Shown one piece after another: positions 43,714 to 56,801 of a stretch of 64,000 nucleotides of DNA. Source of the stretch: Adiantum capillus-veneris (taxonomy: Eukaryota > Streptophyta > Polypodiopsida > Polypodiales > Pteridaceae); the NCBI GenBank assembly GCA_014529385.2, contig CM043952.1:59716119-59780118 (forward strand), written 5' to 3'. Below the pieces are notes generated by a model. That model searched no databases. It had not been told where the DNA came from and saw only the letters and a list, made by a program, of their open reading frames with translations. The first letter of the stretch is position 1; every line of letters begins with the position of its first letter. Both the position numbers and the translations under genes were made by a program.

Positions 43714-45612
43714 GGGGGAGTCACTACGGATTTGCATATGGTATCATGTGAGTGTAAGGAAAATGGGTTTTTAATAGAGATACCATAAGCGTATACAATA
43801 GGGGTAACCCCTACTTATTTTTTATATCTACCATAGGTAGGGGGAGGGTAGGGGCAAACCCGCAAATCTTTTTTTATAAAAACTATCCCCTATCTTCAAA
43901 TTTGAAATCATCTGGTTAGGCCATAATTTTTGCACCTTCCCAATGGAAGATGGACTTTTGTTCATTAGAAGTAGATGCTCCATTCTAAGGTGTGAACACT
44001 CTACCCTAGTGTTGCACAATGCTAAAAAAAAACCACCTTTAGTGTATTATGTACATCATTATTAAGGCCGATGTGGTAGTTTTAGGAGGCTACAAATTTC
44101 ACACCTACAAGGCCCATCAACATGGAAAAATGAAGGCTTTCCAAGCAATATGGAAAAATGAAGGTTTAACATAATTTAACTGCAAATCCTAGCTAGATTT
44201 TGAACTTTCCTTAAGGGGAAATTCTACAAGTTCTATTGAAAAATCTTGCAAATCTCTCACATGTGAAAAGTGAGAGAGTTTTAAGTGTGCACTCATATTT
44301 AATCCTAGAAATTGGGAGAGTTCCAAGTGTGCCCTTTTTAGGTCAATATTGCCTTGAAGAATTGTGAGCACCTCAATGCTCTTCTCTGTTATGTGTGGCT
44401 AAGTAAAAATCTTCCACAAGCTTATTTGGCCTTTTTAGGGCAATATTGCATTGAGGAATTGTGAGCAGCTCAAAGCTCTTCTATGTCGTGTGGCTAAGAA
44501 ATAATCTTCCATAAGCTTGCGGCTGCAAGAAATCCTCGACTAATCAAGTTTGCTTGTGTTTGCTCACAAATCCCTGCTTTTGTCAACCTATGTAAAGTTT
44601 AGGTCTATAACCATGGAGCTTTGGTTGCCGTCTTGCAAAAAAGATCAGAAAAAAGATGATTTAAAAAAACAAAATTTGATGACCCCTCCTTTCTGCTTCC
44701 TTTGGTGGCTTCTCTAAGCCTTTCAAAACTTGCCAAAAACCTGTGGCCCCTTGTGGGAATCCCCTTAAGCCATAAACTTGGTCAATAGCACTAAAAGAGG
44801 TGGCCAAGGGTGTCTCCTTATGAAAGCATACGAAATTGGATTTGGCGGCCTATTTGGTAGCACACGTGAGAGAAGAACCACTTGCATAGCTCACTATGAC
44901 CCATGAGTTCAACAAGTATCCTATTGCCTTGGTACACATCCTTCTTCTTTGCTCATATTTCATAGTGCCACATGCCTTCAAGGTGCAAGAATAGTTGATT
45001 GCATGAGAAGAGATTCCCTCAATTCGCATCCAAGCAGCTCAACGTTTCTTGCCTACCCATGTTGGGCATTCCACATTCTAGATAGGAATCTTATTAGGGA
45101 CTTGTTACGATCTAATTAAAGTGAGTCACACTTGAGAGACATAGTGATTAACGTGTTGCCTAAGTATGTGTTCTATTCAAGGAATCCACTATCATAAATA
45201 TCAACATGTATCCCACAACCTTGTTTCTTTTTCACACAATATTTAAGTGAGATCACAAAAGAAAGACTCGCTCTCTTTCTTTTGATAGGAAGCTGCCTTA
45301 GCACTTCTTGTGATTTCCTAAGTAAATAAAACACATTTGGCATAGATATAGACCAAGGCAATGCCAAGTTGGATGCTTTTGAAAAAAACATTGCCTGCCT
45401 ACTAATATTAATTCTCATGACTACATTATCATCTTGTGAATGCCACATGATGCTTAATTCTCATGACTACATCATCATCTTGTGAATGCCACATGATGCT
45501 CTGATAGCCCTAGAGAATCATGGTTAAAGTTACCTTGTCACCCTCATGGTAGTGCAATGCAATGCTCAAAATAAAGTGTTTTCTAAAAATGTAGAGAACC
45601 CACATAGGAAAT
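43714..45612. other. Unassigned DNA between two LTR elements
   Basis: Mostly AT-rich and interrupted in all frames. A 45-bp unit (TTAATTCTCATGACTACAT) is tandemly repeated at 45410-45499. The string GCTCTGATAG near 45498 faintly resembles a copia primer site, but no LTR follows it. No gene can be supported. Confidence 0.4.
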
Positions 45613-45697
45613 TGTTAAGAAATAAGACGTAGCTAAATAGATATTCGAGTAGATTACTTGATGGAGAGAGATATATTTCACACACAAGAGATTATAG

Positions 45698-45766
<69 letters not shown>

Positions 45767-46381
45767 CACACGATATACGTGGTTCACCCAATGTGGGCTA
45801 CGTCCACGGGAAAGCAGTCACTCAATGGCTTTAGTATTTCAAAACAAGAAGTAGTTTACAAAGGGATTATACCCTTAATAGAGCTCCCACGTTGCTTCAC
45901 TCTTACCACTTCACACTCATCTTGTTGCATCAACTTCACACTATGAAATGTGTGTAGAAATGGCCTCCTTTTATAGGACAAAAGGGTTTCCCTCTCTCAT
46001 GAGAGGCAACCATGTGTAGCCGCCCTTGTGTGGATAAGTCTAAATCGGACCCTCGAATCCGCCCATGTGTGGCCGCCCTTGAGAAGACAAGTCCGCTTTT
46101 GAATTCGGCCACCGCCACTGGCCATTGACTTCCAACCACCGACCACCGGCCAACCGGCCGATCGTTTTCCGACCACTTTTCGGCCGCCGTCCGGCCATAT
46201 ATTCCGACAAAAAGGATATTCCGCGTGAAAATTTTGAGATTGGCCGTGAAAATTTTGGTTTCTGGCGAGTGATTTTATTTTTCGGTGAGTTATTTTTCTT
46301 CACGCATAATGGGGGCCTTACAAATGTGCATTTTTTTTCCATAGAAGATTACAAGGGGTAAATCAGGCTCCATACTTAACA
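45613..46381 (-). repeat. 3' LTR of the full-length copia element
   Basis: This 769-bp LTR starts TGTTAAGAAATA and ends ACTTAACA on the plus strand; the element reads on the minus strand. It aligns along its length with 50363-51156. A long GA run (45700-45762) lies inside it. The flanking 5-mers are GAAAT on this side and AAAAT on the other, one base apart, consistent with an aged target duplication. Confidence 0.9.
45700..45762. repeat. (GA)n microsatellite in a copia LTR
   Basis: About 31 GA units. The paired LTR has a shorter run at 50465-50504, and the truncated copy a still shorter one near 17525. Confidence 0.95.
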
Positions 46382-46393
46382 ATCTCCCACTTG
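46382..46393 (-). promoter_or_regulatory. Copia polypurine tract
   Basis: On the minus strand AAGTGGGAGATT directly precedes the 3' LTR, the usual plus-strand primer of plant copia elements. Confidence 0.8.
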
Positions 46394-46441
46394 GAGACTA
46401 ATCTCCAAAACAAACTCGTGACTACTTTCCATCCTGGCTTC

Positions 46442-49400
46442 TTATCCTTGAATGCCGATTGAAGATGAGCAAAAGCTCAACTTCTCCTTGTTGACCACCT
46501 TTGTAAACATGTCTGCAGGATTTTCACTTGTATGCATCTTTCCTAGCTTTAGCTGTCCCTCTTCCAAAAGAGTGTGTATGAAATGATATCTCACCTCAAT
46601 GTGCTTTGTCCTTGAATGAAAGGCTGAGTTCTTTGCAAGATGGATAGCACTTTGGCTATCACTATACAAGACACAATTGTCTTGTTTGAATCCAAGCTCC
46701 TTCAAGAATTTGTGAAGCCACAGAATTTCTTTGCTTGCCTCCGTCATTGTTACATACTCTGCTTCCGTGGTAGAAAGTGAGACCACTTTCTGCAGCTTTG
46801 AAGCCCAGCTTACTGTTGTGCCTCCAACCGTGAAGACATAGCCCGCAGTGCTCCTTTGAGTAACTTTGTCACCTGCCATATTTGCATCAGCATACCCTTG
46901 AAGAAAAATATCAGTTCCTCCAAAATACAAAGCATTTGTTGTTGTCCCTTTTAGATACCTATCCACTTCACAGCTTGCCAATGCTCTTTACCTGGGTTGT
47001 CCATGAACCTACTCACAACTCCCACTGCGTGTGCAATGTCTGGCCTTGTCCAGACCATAGCATACATTAGAGAACCTACCACTGCAGCATATGGAACTTT
47101 AGACATATAGGCTATCTCCTCTTGTGTCTTTGGACACATATCCTTCATTAATTTAAAGTGACCAGCCAAAGGTGTAGAAACTGGTTTTGCATTTTGCATT
47201 GCAAACCTTTCTAGTACCTTCTTGATGTAATCCTCTTGAGATAGCTTTATTGTCTTCTTCATCCCGTCCCTTGATATTTTCATACCAAGTATCCTCTTTG
47301 CAGTACCTAAATCTTTCATTGAAAAAGATTTAGACAACTCCTCTTTTAGGTTTTTGATGTCTTGCATGTTAGCACTTGCAATGAACATGTCATCAACATA
47401 CAACATTAGGATGATGAATTTCCCATTCCCCAAATTCTTCGTGTATACGCAGTGATCTGAGTTGCACTCTTGTGAATCCATGATCCAACATCCATCGATC
47501 AAACTTCAAGTACCATTGTCTTGATGCTTGCTTTAAACCATACAAGCTCTTCTTTAATCTGCAAACCATTTTCTCCTTACCTTTTACTTCATACCCCTTT
47601 GGTTGAAGCATGTAGATTTCCTCCTCCAAGTCACTGTGAGGGAATGCCGTATTTACATCCATTTGCTCAAGATTTAGATCATGAGTAGCCACAAGGCTTA
47701 AGACAAGCCTAATTGAGTTCATTTTTATAACATGAGAAAATATTTCATTGAAGTCAATACCTTTCTTTTGAGAAAACCCTTTTACCACAAGCCTATACTT
47801 GTACCTTTTCTTCCCACCTTCTTCTTCCTTCAGCTTGTACACCCATTTGTTTTGAAGTGCCCGCTTACCTTTAAGCAACTTAACCAACTCCCATGTTTGG
47901 TTGCGATGTAGTGAGTCCATCTCCACTTGCATGCTCTTCTTCCATTCTTCTTTGGATTCATGTTGCATAGCTTCTTCGTATGATTCCGGCTCTCCACAAT
48001 CTGAGATCAAGAGATGGTTGAAGGAAGGAACAAACCTTTCTGGAGGTCTACTTGCTCTTGTAGATCTTCGGGGAATAGGTTGAGGCTCCTCATTTGGTTG
48101 AAATTGTTGCACATTGTCACCGTTTGTAGTCCTTGAGTCTTCACCGTCCTCAAGCTCCATGTACTCATCACTTGTTTCTTTTGTTTGTTTTCTTTCCATG
48201 TAATCTTTGTACATATTTTGCTCGTTAAAAATTACATCCCTACTCCTTAAGATTTTACCATCTTCAGGATTCCATAGAGGATACCCAAAGTCACCTTGCC
48301 AATAAAGAAACACTTTTTGGACTTTGCATCTAGCTTTGATCTTAGGCTTCTATCTATGTTCATGAAAGCCTGACACCCAAACACTTTGAGGAATGCATAA
48401 TTCACAGGTTTACCTTTCCATGCCTCTTTTGGAACTCCCGCATCCAATGCCGTTGAGGGTGACCAGTTGATTAAGTACACAGCCATACTTACAGCTTCTG
48501 CCCAAAGCTCAAGCGTTAGGCCTGCATGTAGCCGCATGCTTCGTGCTCGCTCCATGATTGTCCTATTCATCCTTTCTAAAATCCCTTTTTGTTGAGGTAT
48601 TCTTGGGGTTGTCCTTTTCCTCCAAATTCCATTTCTAGCACAAAAGCTTTCAAAAGCTTGGCTGTAATATTCGCTTCCATTGTTGGATCTAAGGCATTTA
48701 ACCTTGGTACTTGTTTCATTCTCCACAAAGGCTTTCCACCTTTGAAATATAAAAAATACATCGGACTTATTCTTCATGACATAAACCCATGTTTTTCTAG
48801 TCGCATCGTCTATGAATGTTACATAGTACAATGAGCCACCAAGTGATGGTTTACTTGCAAGACCCCAAACATCAGAATGAACCAACTCAAGTTTTTTATT
48901 TTTTCTTTCATTTCCTGATTTTTGAAATTTTATCCTCTTTTGTTTACCATAAACACAATTTTCACAGAACTCTAAGTCCACTTCTTTCAAGCCTGGTATA
49001 AGTTTCTTTGTTTGAAGGATTTACATTCCTTTGGCACTCATATGCCCAAGCCGATAGTGCCACACCACACTGTCAACTTCTGTAGTTGCTGCACATGCTG
49101 AAGGTTGCGTGGTAACAGTACACAAGTAAAGTTTACCAACCTTTTCTCCCTTGGCAATCACCAAAGGTCCCTTGAAGATCTTCCACCGTTTGTTTATGAA
49201 TGCAATGTTGTGACCTTCATCGTCCAATTGTCCTGTAGAGATCAAAATTTTGCGAAGAGAAGGAACATGCCTAACATCTTTAAGCTTCCATTAATTTCCG
49301 TTAGTAGTTTTGACAGAAACTGTACCTTTGCCGACAATCTCACAAGCTTCATCATCTCCCAAGTATTAATACCCAAAATTACCTTTGGTGTAATCTTGGA

Positions 49401-50348
49401 AATGTTGCTTGTGTGGTGTCGCATGGAATGAAGCCTCATAATCTACTATCCAGGAATTAGACACATTGTCTAGTGAGAGAATTGGAGCATCTTTCTCTAC
49501 TTTACCTGCCACATTGGCCTCCGATGTTGGCTTGTTGTCTTGAGACTATGTCCCCTTCTTGGACCAGCAATCCTTCGTGACGTGGCCCTTCTTGCCGCAG
49601 TTCCAACATTCAAGAACTGACTTTGTGCGAGACTTGCTCCGCCTTGAGCGATCACGACCCTTTTGGTTTTTGAACCTCTCCTTAGGCCTTCCTCTTGTTT
49701 CCACTGATAGTGCAGAACTTGATGATTCTCATGTGCTTCTCCTTTGCATTTACTCGCTTAGGAGAACACCCACAACATCATCAAACTTAAGAGTATTTGT
49801 GCCAGAGATAGAATAACCTACAGCCATCACAAGGCTGTCCCAACTATCCCGTAGAGATGATAGTATAAGGAGAGCTCGCAATTCGTCATCCAAATTGATT
49901 TTCACTTATCGAAGTTGACTTATGTTTGTGTTAAAGTCATTTAGGTGTTTTGAAACCGAACCATTCTCTACCATCTTTAGATTGAACAAGCGCTTCATGA
50001 GAAATAGGTTTCTCGTAGAAGTCATCAAGTGACTTCATCAAGTCCTTTGTGGTCTTCATCTTCGAAACGTTGAAGGCCACTGTTGACGCCAAGCTTAACC
50101 GGATTGTTCCCAATGCCTTTCATTCAAGGACAATCCATGCTTCATCTGCCATCTTTGCGAGCTTCTTTGCAAGACCGCCTAGTGGCAAATAGAGGTCCTT
50201 CTGGTAGAGATAGTCTTCAATTTTCATATCCAATGTTGGTAGTTTTTGCCGTTGTACTTCTCAATCTTGAGCTTCCCTTCCTCCGCCATAACTCCCACTC
50301 AATTCAAGGAATCCTTTCCTTGAGATAATTTAGCTACGAGCAAACCTT
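46442..50348 (-). pseudogene. Ty1-copia gag-pol between two LTRs, inactivated
   Basis: Domains are in copia order on the minus strand. Gag lies at about 50300-49560 with a well-kept zinc knuckle (CWNCGKKGHVTKDC, near 49565-49607). The protease site follows near 49460, reading WIVDYEASFHATP where WILDSGAS is expected, so the Ser-Gly after the Asp is lost. The GAG pre-integrase region is at 49245-49021. Integrase is at 48990-48300: HSDVWG is kept, the second catalytic Asp is Asn in LRSNNGSEY, and the Glu is kept in ILERMNRT. Reverse transcriptase is at 47950-47400, with KSLYGLKQASRQWY and then LYVDDM. RNase H ends at 46442 with ENPADMFTKVV. At least three frame changes break pol. Although complete end to end, it cannot encode a working enzyme set. 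Confidence 0.9.
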
Positions 50349-50360
50349 GCTCTGATACCA
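50349..50360 (-). promoter_or_regulatory. Copia primer-binding site, tRNA-iMet
   Basis: GCTCTGATACCA is the exact complement of TGGTATCAGAGC, the initiator-methionine tRNA primer site. It lies two bases from the 5' LTR at 50363. Confidence 0.9.
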
Positions 50361-50362
50361 GT

Positions 50363-50464
50363 TGTTAGGAAATAAGACATAGCTAAATAGATATTTGAGT
50401 AGATTACTTAATGGAGAGAGATAGATTTCTTAATGGAGAGGGATAGATTTCACACACAAGAGAT

Positions 50465-50509
<45 letters not shown>

Positions 50510-51156
50510 CACGATATATGTGGTTCACCCAATGTGGGCTACGTCCACGAGAAAGCAGCCACTCAATGGCTTTAGTACTTCAAAACAAGAAATAGTTTAT
50601 AAAGGGATTATACCCTTAATAGAGCTCCCGCCTTGCTTCACTCTCACCACCTCACACTCACCTTGTTGCATCAACTTCACACTATCAAATGCGTGTAGAA
50701 ATGGCCTCCTTTTATAGGCCAAAAGGGCTACCCTCTCTCATGAGAGGCAACCATGTGAGCCGCCCTTGTGTAGATAATTCCAAAACGGACCCTCCAATCC
50801 GCCAATGTGTGGTCGCCCTTGAGAAGACAAGTTCGCTTTTTGAATTCGGGACCGGCCATTGAATTCAGCGAGCGACCGGCCACCGGCCATTGACTTGCGA
50901 CCACCGGCCACCGGTCATTGACTACCGGCCACCGGCCAACCGCCCAGTCGTTTTTCGACCACTTTCCGGCCGCCGTCCGGCCATAATATTCCGGCTTGAG
51001 ATTGGCCGTGAAAATTTTGGTTTCCAGTGAGTGATTTTATTTTCTGACAAGTGATTTTTCTTCACGCATGATGGCTTCTCCTCATAAATGGGGCCTTACA
51101 AATGTGCGTTTTTTCACAAAAAATTACGAGGGGTAAATAAGGCTCCATACTTAACA
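50363..51156 (-). repeat. 5' LTR of the full-length copia element
   Basis: This 794-bp LTR starts TGTTAGGAAATAAG and ends ACTTAACA. It differs from its partner by many substitutions and short indels, including a GGCCACCGGCCATTG-rich segment of different length near 50860-50945. The insertion is therefore clearly older than the Gag-Pro element. Confidence 0.9.
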
Positions 51157-51326
51157 AAAATTTTAGATGAAGGTTTTTACATTGCTCAAGGGTCCACTTT
51201 TCCCACCTTCAAATTGAAATTTAAAATTTAATTTCAAAATTTGTTAGCGGGACAAAGGGGTTTTTTGAGTACTTAGACCGCCAAATTCCCAATTGAGTGT
51301 GAAGTGAATCCTGCTAGGGTTCAAAT

Positions 51327-54300
51327 TTGGGAGAACTCTGCAAGGCAAGCCAAAGTATTGCAGGCATGCACCCGACCAAGGAAAGTCATTTTCATCCATC
51401 AGCCAGTGGATATAATCGAGATTTCAGTACCAGTTATGAGTATGAAACGGAGTCTACTTATGATGAAGGGTTAACCAGTGTCGAAGAGGAGGAGAGTGAT
51501 GAGGATTTATTGAAGCTGTATACATATTTATTCGGAGTCACATTAGACTCTACCACTGCAAGGAGAGGTATGCAAGTTCCTGTTTGTAGTCTGCAGGCTA
51601 AAGAGGTGGAAGATATGCTAGGTACAGATTTAACAAAGCAGGAGAAGGAAGGATATATGAACCTATGTGCATCCTATCGTGACTTATTTGTAACAGAGTA
51701 TAGGGATTTGAGGGGAGCTAAAGGAGTGGAGCATCAGATTCTACGTAAAGAAGGATACAGGCCAAAAGCACACAAGCTCAGGAGGTTGGGAGATATTCAA
51801 AAGGAAGCTCTATGGCAGGAGATCAACAAGTTGCTCGAGGTAGGTATTATATATCCAGTAAAGGAGTCTGAGTGGGGCTCTCCTGTCGTCATTACCCCGA
51901 AGAAAAATGGAAATGGCGAGTATGTGTAGATTATAAGCCTTTGAATGCTACAACCAAGCGGAATCATTACCCCTTGCCGTTTCAAGATGAGATTTTAAAC
52001 TAGGTTGCCGGACATGAATGCTATTCCGTTATGGATGGTTTTTTAGGATATTTTCAGATTGATATTGCTTTGGAGGACCAGTTAAAGACTACCTTCATTT
52101 CTCCATGGGGTTGCTTTGCGACTGGTGAATGCGTATGTGACATTTTAAGATTGGATGAACAAGGTGTTCGGTCCATACTTGGGTAAGTTCATCAGAGTGT
52201 TTATGGATGATACTGGTTGCTATAGTTCCAGGGCAAAACATTTGTTGAAGTTAAGGCTATGTTTCCAAAGGCTAGATGAAGAAGGAGGTCAATTGAATCC
52301 AAAGAAGTGCAAGCTAGCACAACCCAGGGTTCAGTTGCTGAATCATGTGGTATCACAGGACGGAATTGAAGCAGACCCAGAGAAGGTGAAAGTATTGGCT
52401 GTTATGGAGCCTCCAACCAGTGCAACGGGATTGGAGTCCTTCGTGCATAAGTTAAAGTTTTTATCCTGCTTCTTTTGGATGTTGTCTCAATATGTATACC
52501 CTCTTTAGAAAAGGGCTCAACAGGTGCATGGATTTCAATGGGATGAGGAAGCTCAAGAGGCATTTGATAAAGTGAAAGGTAATATATGTCAGTTACCTAC
52601 AGTATGCCCTCCTAACCATGAGGATGATTTTTATATTGCTTTGATGGTGGGAACGGTGGCTATCGGAGCAGTATTGCTACAAAAGGTGGGAAGGAGCTAT
52701 AAGCCTACTTACTTCGAAAGCAGGGTCATTAGTCCAGGGGAAGCTACTTATACGGAGGTGGAACAATGGGTGATGGCTTTGGTCTTTGCCTGCAGAAAGT
52801 TCAAAGTATATTTGGTCGTTCGGAAGTTTTATGTATTGACTGCTAACAATCTTTTGCCTGAAGTGATGCTACACTTGAAGCCAAGGAAACGGATCATGAA
52901 GTGGGTAATCGAGCTTCAAAAGTTTGAGTTTGAGTTCAAAGTGGACCACACGCGACGGTCTCATTTGGCAGATATCCTAGTCAACAAGGAGGTTGAGTTA
53001 CCAATTTATCTAAGAGTGGTACGAGAGGAGGATAAGGAGGAACTCGACTTGGAAGAGGCCTTCACGATGTGGTTTGATGGTGCTTACAGAAGGGTAACAC
53101 AGAAAGCAGGTGGAGGTGTAGTCATTCAAGACCCACACGGCACATTTATTTTTTCCAAAGCTTACGACTTGGAGGAGGTGTATACCAACAATGAAGCGGA
53201 ATATCTTACTTTACATCTGGGACTCAAGCAGTGCATTGAGTTTGGCATATCAAGGTTAGTAGTAAAAGGGGATGCTCTACTAGTTGTCAAACAACTTTTG
53301 GGCCAATGGCAGGTAAAGAGGGATTCCCTCAAGAATTGGTTTTTTTCCATAAAGAAGCTGTTGAAGTTTTTTGAAGCAGTGCAGTTCAAACATGTGAGAA
53401 GAGAAAAAAACCAGGAAGCAGATCGTTTGGCTAGCACTCGTGTTCAGACTCAAGTGTTGAGTTTGTATGTGGGGCCGGCCACTGATGCAGGTAGATAGAC
53501 TTTGAAGGATATTGATGATTTCTTGTGTACAGGTCAATGTTCCGACGGGGCTTCCAGGTTACAAAAGAGGAGAGTTGTTCAAAAGGCTAAAAGGTTCGCT
53601 CTGATTGGAGAAGATCTTATGATGCACGATAGAGATGGGGTGCTATGTAGTGTCCTTTACAAGGAAGAGATCCGTATGGTATTGGAGCAATGCCACAAAG
53701 AAAGCGGTCATCAGGGTAAGAGTCAAGTCTTGTTTCGTATCTTAAGAAGTGGGTTTTGGTGGCCTTCTGTTGTGCGAGATGTGCATTATTGGTGCAAGAC
53801 GTGTCATCAATGCCAAATGATGGGTGAAAGACGACTGGTAGCTGAGCAGCAAGGGGCTATCATCACACATGATGCCTTTGAAAAGTGGGGTTTGGATGCA
53901 ATTGGTCCATAGCCCAAGTCAGCGGGCGGTAAGAAATATGTGGTAGTGGCCATAGACTACCTTACTTGGTGGGCCGAGGCTAAAGCGGTCAAAGAGGTAA
54001 ATGCACATACTGTTGCTCAGTTTGTATTTGATTGCATATGTTGTCATTTTGGAGTGCCATGGGTGCTTATATCATATCGAGGACAAGGGTTCAGAAGTAA
54101 GTTGGTGCGTGCCTTGGTGGACAAATTGGGGATTCAACACCGATTTTTATCTCCATACCATCCGCAGTGCAATGGTTTGGTGGAGAGTGCCAATGGGCAG
54201 ATAGTCAAGATGCTTATGAAGTATATATACCAGCAGGTTGAAGGGTGGGAATCTAACCTTGACAAATGTTTGTGGGCTTACAAGACTTCTTATGAGGTGG

Positions 54301-54799
54301 CGACCAACTTTACTCCATATGAGTTGGTATTTGGCAGGGAAGTGGTACTACCTGCGCATGTGCAATTAGGGGTTCTCAAAGGTTTGTGGCGAATCGATAA
54401 GACTCATCCAGATGTTTTGCAGCATAGGATTACAAGTCTTGAAACTTTGAAGATGGATCATGAGGCAGCGACATATTTTTATGTGAAGCAGCGAGAGAAA
54501 AGGGTAGCAAAGTTCAACCAACATTTGCCAACAAAGTGGATTGAGAAGGGTGATCTAATAATGAAGTACGAGAGCTATCTTGACTTCACCTTTTAGAAGA
54601 AGTTCAGAAAAAAGTGGACGGGACCTTCCAAGGTTCATCAAGTTTTTCCCAATGGTACTTATGCACTAATAAGGATGGATGGTCGGTTCCTCAAACACAG
54701 GGTTAATGGTCTGCGTCTCAAGATCTATTTTGAAAGGGAGTTGGTGCCAATAGTGCATCAGATTCTTATGGAGGGGGTTGGGCAACCAACCTAAACAAT
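51327..54799 (+). pseudogene. Tat-type Ty3-gypsy pol with dual RNase H, broken
   Basis: Domains on the plus strand run in order. RT starts at 51327-51926 (EVGIIYPVKESEWGSPVVITPKKNG), breaks at a stop, and resumes at 52020-52230 with VFMDD at the catalytic site. The gypsy RNase H is at 52524-53000, with VGRSYKPTYFESRVISP and RRSHLADIL. A second, archaeal-type RNase H is at 53060-53440 (FTMWFDGAYRR, NNEAEYLTLHLGL, VVKGDALLVVKQLLGQW); this is the mark of the Tat lineage. Integrase is at 53502-54596, with an HHCC zinc finger near 53690-53815. Its catalytic Asp is kept in GLDAIGP, which is followed by a stop. The second Asp is lost (ISYRGQGF for the usual SDRGxQF), and the Glu is kept in LVESANGQI. 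Gag, protease and 5' LTR are absent; the copia element abuts on the left. Confidence 0.9.
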
Positions 54800-54920
54800 G
54801 CCCCATATGTTACGAATAAAATGTGTACATACGGTTAAGTTTTTTGAAGTTTCTCATAGTGTGTTCAGTGTTTGCAGTTTATAAGGTTATCAAACTCTTA
54901 AGTAGTTGAGCATAAATACT

Positions 54921-54935
54921 CAACTGGGGGGTGGG
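54921..54935 (+). promoter_or_regulatory. Polypurine tract of the Tat-type element
   Basis: CAACTGGGGGGTGGG lies about 130 bp after the end of the pol remnant and precedes a likely LTR start (TGGGCAATGATGG at 54932 or TGATGGTGC at 54939). Confidence 0.6.
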
Positions 54936-54938
54936 CAA

Positions 54939-55730
54939 TGATGGTGCAGGCAAAGTGTGTCGACTCTAGAAGGTGGCATGGGCAGATATATGCAGGCTAG
55001 CAGAAGCATGGCAAAGGGCTGGAGCAGCTAGGAAAATCATGGACTGACAGGTAGCAGTGGAGTTGTATGACTGATGCAGTTTATAGGCCAAGAAAGGCTC
55101 CAAAAGGAGCTCATTTAGGTAGCAGGTGAAGGAGATGTAAGGTGCAGTCTTTGGGTCCAAGAATGTAGAGCTTGAAGTGCTGAAGGAGCAGGTCCAAACG
55201 GCTCATCAAACCGAGCTATGGAGCCCAAGTTATGGAAGGTTGAAAGTTCAATGTGTAGCAGATTCTTGCCAGACAGGGCAGCTGGGGACATGTGATCCAA
55301 GTGGACGACAGGGTATAGGTGTGTAGAGCTTGATTTGTGGAGCCTACCCGTCTTTTCAGATTGCAGATAGGAGCCACGGATTGCAAGTTATGGTCAGTTG
55401 AAGTTTTGCCGAGGGCTAGGTTGGTGCCTACCTCACCACATGGGGAGGTGGGTCATCTGGTGTCTCTTGAGCGTCGACAAGGTTCTAGAGCAGGGTGTGC
55501 AATATATGAAGCTAGTAGGAATTGATTTCTCATCAAATGGAGCCCGGAGCAGTTAAAGGAGTCTGAAGGTTGGGTGCATTTGCCTGGAATTGGCTACAGC
55601 TTGTTTTCTTGGTTTTTGCGGCCTCAGTTCAAGGGCTCGGGGCATTGTGAAATGTTGTGAGGTTGGATGACTTCAGTGCCGACTCAATGAGTTTTTGACC
55701 GGGCTTTACGGCTTGGTAGTCCAACATTGG
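54939..55730 (+). repeat. Presumed 3' LTR of the Tat-type element
   Basis: The sequence after the polypurine tract is GC-richer than its surroundings and non-coding, as expected for the LTR. No second copy exists in the window, so the right border (about 55730) is a guess from the change in composition. Confidence 0.35.
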
Positions 55731-55994
55731 GGGGAATTTCAAACTCCGAGGAAACCTTTCCGAGCAATCATAAAAGCGAGCAAAATCCAACAAGATACAT
55801 ATAGAAATTAAATCATAAAAGGAAACATTTAGCATCAAATTACATATTATCTATCTATCATTGTTACTCCTCTAGCATACCTCATGGAAACTTGAATCAT
55901 CCACCCTTACATTAACTCCTTGATTATCCAAGGTTATGCTCCCTTTCCCAAAGCATGATCGGTGGTCATAGGTAGTCAAGCCATGGTAGTTTCT

Positions 55995-56031
<37 letters not shown>

Positions 56032-56703
56032 CATGCATGCATTTGTACACTTTGTTGTGGAGGGTGGAGGGTTTTTCAATACATAATATTATGGCAAGTG
56101 CTTCAGGGAGAGAGGAAAAGAAAGTGTTGTCAAAAGGAATGCCTAATTTAGGGAAGTTATAGAAGAAGTAGAGTTGGTAGAGCTTATGTGCAGGTTGGAG
56201 TCAATATGAGCAATGTGTGTTTGTAGTCTTTGGTTCTAGATTGTATCTTATTGAAACTATAGATAAATGTTTTTCATGGATGACTCCATTTTTTCTAGCT
56301 CCCAAAAAGGATGTTTCAACTTACAATCATGACACTTGAGAAAAAAAGAGGAAAAGAAAAATTTCCTCCACATACTTGAAAAGAATAGTGTGAAAACATT
56401 AAATAAATCATTAAATTTTCAAGACTTTTAAAAATATCATTGAAAGTAACTTTGTATTTTCAAGAAAGACTTTTTTATTGGTCACTTAGTTGTAGTCCAA
56501 CCCCTTTTGAATAGATGTAATAGCATCCAAAAGGCATATACAATTTGCAAAGAACCTCACAAATTTAAGTGCACATAGGTAAAGGAATTGTTTCCTATAT
56601 AGCCAAAATGGAATGTACTAGTGAAGTTTCAAAGTGTTGGTTAGATTTTTAAGTTCTTCTTGGCTTGTTCTTACAACATTTAATTTTTCATCTTCTCTCC
56701 TTG

Positions 56704-56739
<36 letters not shown>

Positions 56740-56740
56740 A

Positions 56741-56801
<61 letters not shown>

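Noticed and set aside
45490-45510. GCTCTGATAG string resembling a primer-binding site
   Set aside because: Two changes from the consensus, and no LTR start follows it.
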